A stretch of 45,037 bases of DNA from Hyphomicrobiales bacterium. GTDB taxonomy: Bacteria > Pseudomonadota > Alphaproteobacteria > Rhizobiales > Beijerinckiaceae. Below, piece after piece: positions 43,901 through 45,037 of the stretch; the stretch's first letter is position 1; every line of letters starts with the position of its first letter. The stretch spans positions 1 through 45,037 of the forward strand of contig UCBZ01000011.1 in the NCBI GenBank assembly GCA_900470775.1, in the 5' to 3' direction. The translations under genes and the position numbers were made by a program. The notes below the pieces were generated by a model. It had not been told where the DNA came from and did not search any database. It saw nothing but the letters and a program-made list of their open reading frames with translations.

Positions 43901-44451
43901 AGCTCGAACGCGAGGGCGAGGAGGTCGCGCTGGTAATCCTGCTCGACACTCCGCTCCCCGAAAACCAGGACCTGTCGCTGGTCGAGCGGCTGTCAATCAA
44001 ATGGCAGGATTTCCGCCACTACAAGGGCAGCTTCATCACGAACTGGGTGAAACGGCGCATCGCCTGGGAGCTGGTCAAGCTTCGCAAGCGGCGCCTGCCG
44101 CAATCGGTCGGTACCGATCAGTTCCACAATTCCGCGATAGAGATGGCGTTCCGCCGCGCGCTGGTGAAATACGAGGTGAAGCCGAACAGGGCCACGTGCT
44201 TGCTGCTCCGGCCCAAGCTCGATGTCGCCTATACACTGCCCAGTGGGCGCAAGCTGAACAGCCTTCGGAACCTGATCTGGGAGGACAATGGCTGGACGCC
44301 GTTTATCGAGGATTTCACAATAGTAGAGGTGCCGGGCAATCACGACAGTATGGTGTTGGAGCCGCATGTGCGAGTGCTTTCCGCGCGTATGCGCGAGGCG
44401 CTGATTGGAAATGGCACGCCGCGCATTCCCGAACGCTTGGCGGCCGAATAA
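37999..44451 (+). CDS. Type I polyketide synthase: KS-AT-KR-DH-ACP-TE
   Basis: A single extension module. KS ~1-430 has Cys177 (TACSTS), His313 (HGTGT) and His353 (NIGH), all intact. AT ~528-820 has FPGGGAQ, Ser625 in GHSMGE and IAAH at 721-724 in place of malonyl-type HAFH. A structural and KR region spans ~895-1345: ITGGLGDLA (third Gly of the motif is Ala1176), FSST, Tyr1328 and Asn1332. DH lies ~1400-1665, after the KR rather than before it, with His1414 (QHRLLSGDAVWPG) and Asp1584. ACP has Ser1805 (LGGHSL). TE ~1880-2135 has Ser1956 (GFSGG), Asp1983 and His2115. It would elongate a carrier-bound starter, reduce and dehydrate it, and release it. The N-terminus has no loading domain, so it needs a starter such as the NRPS product. 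Same strand as the GT26 gene. Confidence 0.94.
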   Translation: MNENDIAIIGMAVRAPGARSLSEFWDNLVQGRESIETLSEEALLSVGETRARIRNSHYVPRAAVLPDMEMFDAEFFGMSPKEAAIMDPQHRHFLECAWEAFENAARTPDTFDGPVGVFAGCGMGSYFYFNVCSNRQLVDQVGMFLLRHTGNDKDFLATRASYLFDLKGPSVNVQTACSTSLVAVHYASQSLLSGECDMALAGGVTIELPHRRGYIYQDGEILSPDGHCRAFDHRAAGTVFGSGVGTVVLRRLADAIRDGDPIHAVIKATAVNNDGASKAGYLAPSVTGQTAAIIEAQTLAGVAAEEIGYIECHGTGTYLGDPIEVEALTQAFRRSTQSRGFCRIGSVKTNIGHTDTAAGVIGLIKAAMVVQHGQIPPTLGFEKPNPTINFADSPFLVNNKLHEWPAVNGQRIAAVNSLGVGGTNAHAIIQSPPVRAVALAAVAVDKPALLVVTARSKAGLDDAARRLADAIESDPSLNLTDASFTLLTGRKHFEHRRLIPVSGRTDAIATCRDAGSRRGSTRRPLLGKAEAVFLFPGGGAQHAGMAQGLYRSNARFRAVVDEGLSYLKPEAATEIRSAWFATQPEQAEPLQRPSVQLPAILIVEIAVARLWLEWGLKPAMLIGHSMGENAAACIAGVLSFRDAVNLVRIRGELFDEIAGGGMLSVALSECELRKHLPEQLDMASVNAPQLCVVSGTKADLRDFAAYLTGLGIDSQAVAIDIAAHSRMLEPILARFEAFLRSIPLRAPTIPIVSNLTSEILTADEARDPTYWVRHLRSTVRFADGIGRIAEPHRVFIEVGPGKTLSSLLKAQGSIDANQIVNSLPHAEEAVEDDVHLLGALGAAWAVGLSVDISRLWAGEAPARIALPSYAFRHQHYFLDQIAPTGDAAQDEALVKIKDVSDWGYGVTWKQSVPALLAGAVAAKKRWLLLLDDAGLGEELGLRLRRLGHDVVSVAVGDSFMRIDEANYVLCPEDGRDGFDSLLAHLEADDAIPDSIVDLWLHTSDEAHRPGSSFFHRNQERGFYALFHLARALGQADITQDIALTVITNGMQRIGDERVRYPGKSTVLGPVQVLPKEYTNLSIRAIDIPFDAAAPKSKLGLGALSRLAGAKAATPAWLDLLWDDLMAEPGNEIVAYRNGRRWLHGFDKLALPPADNDTIGFKENGTYLITGGLGDLAFVFAQGLAERFRARLVLIGRTKLPPRETWGDTVGTETTGRVARAIKAIRAIEHAGGQVLYVRADVTNVEDMKRAVVEAEAAFGTIDGVLHTAGVLKDDLVELKTISDLELVIAPKVYGTEVLNEALGDRKLDIVVLFSSTSAATAPIGQIDYVAANAYLNAVAQSETMQGHRRVVALQWGIWNEIGLAARELAGAPTEEAEIRPVRQALISRQVSEPGGAVRLELTCGPNDHWVLDQHRLLSGDAVWPGTGYIELIVEAARELGFSGALEFEQVSFLSPLHVPDAETRTVAILIAPASGGRLAVTIQSESAGGAPQLHAEATLLDASPPAAKALDVAAIEQRCPTAITSAPHETLRSAQEDHLRFGPRWSVLKSVRHGPGEKLAQLELHERFGDDLAEGFLAHPALLDIATGYAMELIEGYDPGEALWVPAGYGRIRYFGQLQRHVVSWARLQARQDLGGDYAMFDIVIAAPDGTVLMEVSDFTIKRVGKSFSMAVHAGDAAGHGEQVSHSGHGGQAEKELSPAQLQLARLVEQGIRPAEGLDALFRAVATGLPQIVVSSIDLQALMKPMNQNDPAATADDGFERPEGDIDYVEPSPGIESTLAGFWTKLLGVKKIGVNDNFFDLGGHSLIAVRLFRMIKAEYAVDFPISVLFEAPTVAKCAALLERAGAAAPAGDGAQASAASEPVVPPARYVHLVPMSPGPATGQRPFFVCAGMFGNILNLRHLAMHIGHDRPVYGLQAKGLFGSESPHETFEEMARDYLAEVREIQPHGPYSLGGFSGGGLIAYEMAQQLEREGEEVALVILLDTPLPENQDLSLVERLSIKWQDFRHYKGSFITNWVKRRIAWELVKLRKRRLPQSVGTDQFHNSAIEMAFRRALVKYEVKPNRATCLLLRPKLDVAYTLPSGRKLNSLRNLIWEDNGWTPFIEDFTIVEVPGNHDSMVLEPHVRVLSARMREALIGNGTPRIPERLAAE

Positions 44452-44852
44452 GAGCTTGCCGTTGCGTCCGGCAGGCGGCAGCGCGAGTGTGAAGATGATA
44501 ACGGGCGCGCTCTAATCTCTCAATTGTCCAGCCAGTGCCACATTGGTGCCGACTTTCCGCCGCTGGCACGCTTTTGACATTTCGGGCAGCATCGCGTCAT
44601 CGAAGCTTCCCTAGTGCCGCCCAAGAACTCGGCGAGCGCCTCCGCAAATAGCTTAATCCAGTCTTCCGTCAGGGGCGAATTTCAGTGCGGGGAACGCTGT
44701 GCCGTTTGACAATTAAAACGGGAGTACCTCATGAATGAAAACCAGTCAGAATTTTAGGAACCATTAACTATAAACTCACGATTCGGCGGGTAGCCTTTTA
44801 TCGAAAATCGAGCTACGGGCTTGCCCGCTTTTTCCTATATGGAGCCCGCGTT
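44452..44852. other. Leader region of the TolC-family gene
   Basis: Mostly non-coding. It contains a TTGACA at 44706-44711 with only a poor -10, an 8-codon frame (44731-44757, MNENQSEF, GGGAG upstream) and the hairpin region 44785-44833. No larger gene or RNA is recognised. Confidence 0.4.
44785..44833 (+). terminator. Hairpin with T run just before the TolC gene (possible attenuator)
   Basis: CGGG-CTTG-CCCG (44816-44827, extended by outer C/G pairing) is followed by CTTTTT. An alternative pairing joins GCGGG (44786-44790) with CCCGC (44824-44828). The T run ends about 20 bases before the gene start. It could terminate upstream transcription or act as an attenuator; either reading is inference. 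Confidence 0.4.
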
Positions 44853-45037
44853 TTGATCCATTTGATGAACATTAGGAGGGCTCTCTCAGGGCTGCTATTT
44901 ATTGCCTGTTCAGATATTAGTATAGCGCAGACGATGGATGCCGCCCTGGCACGCGCCTATGCCGGCAATCCGACGCTGAATGCACAGCGCGCTTCGGTGC
45001 GCGCCACCAACGAGAACGTGCCACAGGCGCTTTCCGG
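44853..45037 (+). CDS. TolC-family outer membrane channel protein, partial (5' end)
   Basis: TolC-like proteins form the outer-membrane exit duct of type I secretion and RND efflux systems. The visible part has a signal peptide (LSGLLFIACSDISIAQ) followed by the conserved start of the mature protein: MDAALARAYAGNPTLNAQRA and TNENVPQALSG, as in rhizobial TolC proteins. The TTG at 44853 has GGAG eight bases upstream; the ATG at 44865 is the alternative. The rest lies outside the window. It follows the PKS on the plus strand after a 400-base gap and may belong to the next locus. Confidence 0.88.
   Translation, partial: MIHLMNIRRALSGLLFIACSDISIAQTMDAALARAYAGNPTLNAQRASVRATNENVPQALS

Noticed and set aside
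1..45037. tRNA, rRNA or CRISPR array
   Set aside because: No cloverleaf-like sequence, rRNA sequence or regularly spaced repeats were seen on reading; a tRNAscan or CRISPR search was not possible.

Overview
The window looks like a chromosomal accessory region of an alphaproteobacterium, most likely Hyphomicrobiales (Rhizobiales). The supporting signs are high G+C, a MucR/Ros-type regulator, an ExoF/ExoP-style polysaccharide export pair, an NRPS of the MupA/Atu3671 type (Atu3671 is from Agrobacterium), and a rhizobial-type TolC protein running off the right end. The species cannot be named from the sequence.

Left flank (1-8.2 kb): mostly decayed DNA. There are remnants of IS5-, IS256- and IS3-type transposases, a frameshifted trans-aconitate methyltransferase, and a few intact genes: a MucR-like regulator with degenerate zinc ligands, an SNase-like protein, an unknown 150-residue protein, UDP-glucose 6-dehydrogenase, and a small lipoprotein. 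8.2-12.8 kb: a GT4 glycosyltransferase, the outer-membrane polysaccharide export (OPX) protein and its inner-membrane chain-length/ATPase partner. 13.0-18.3 kb (minus strand): a 4'-phosphopantetheinyl transferase coupled to a one-module NRPS with formyltransferase, truncated condensation, adenylation (interrupted by a luciferase-like monooxygenase) and carrier domains. 18.9-34.3 kb: the body of a Wzx/Wzy-type exopolysaccharide locus, with GT4, GT2 and GT8 transferases, a NodB-type deacetylase, flippase, a GH9-family protein, polymerase, a methyltransferase and a flavin reductase. 34.5-35.0 kb: a dead priming sugar-phosphate transferase. 35.6-44.5 kb (plus strand): an SGNH-like protein, a WecG/TagA/CpsF transferase and a 2150-residue polyketide synthase (KS-AT-KR-DH-ACP-TE). 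44.85 kb onward: start of a TolC-family protein.

How it may work together: the glycosyltransferases would build a repeat unit on a lipid carrier, the flippase and polymerase would move and join units, and the OPX/chain-length pair would export the polymer. Ugd would supply UDP-glucuronate. The NRPS has no thioesterase and the PKS has one. A hand-read adenylation code close to the glycine code suggests a formylated and/or oxidised glycine starter, extended once by the PKS. The flavin reductase could feed the monooxygenase domain. The NRPS and PKS lie at opposite ends of the polysaccharide locus on opposite strands. Whether their product decorates the polysaccharide, anchors it, or is an unrelated small molecule such as a siderophore cannot be settled from sequence alone.
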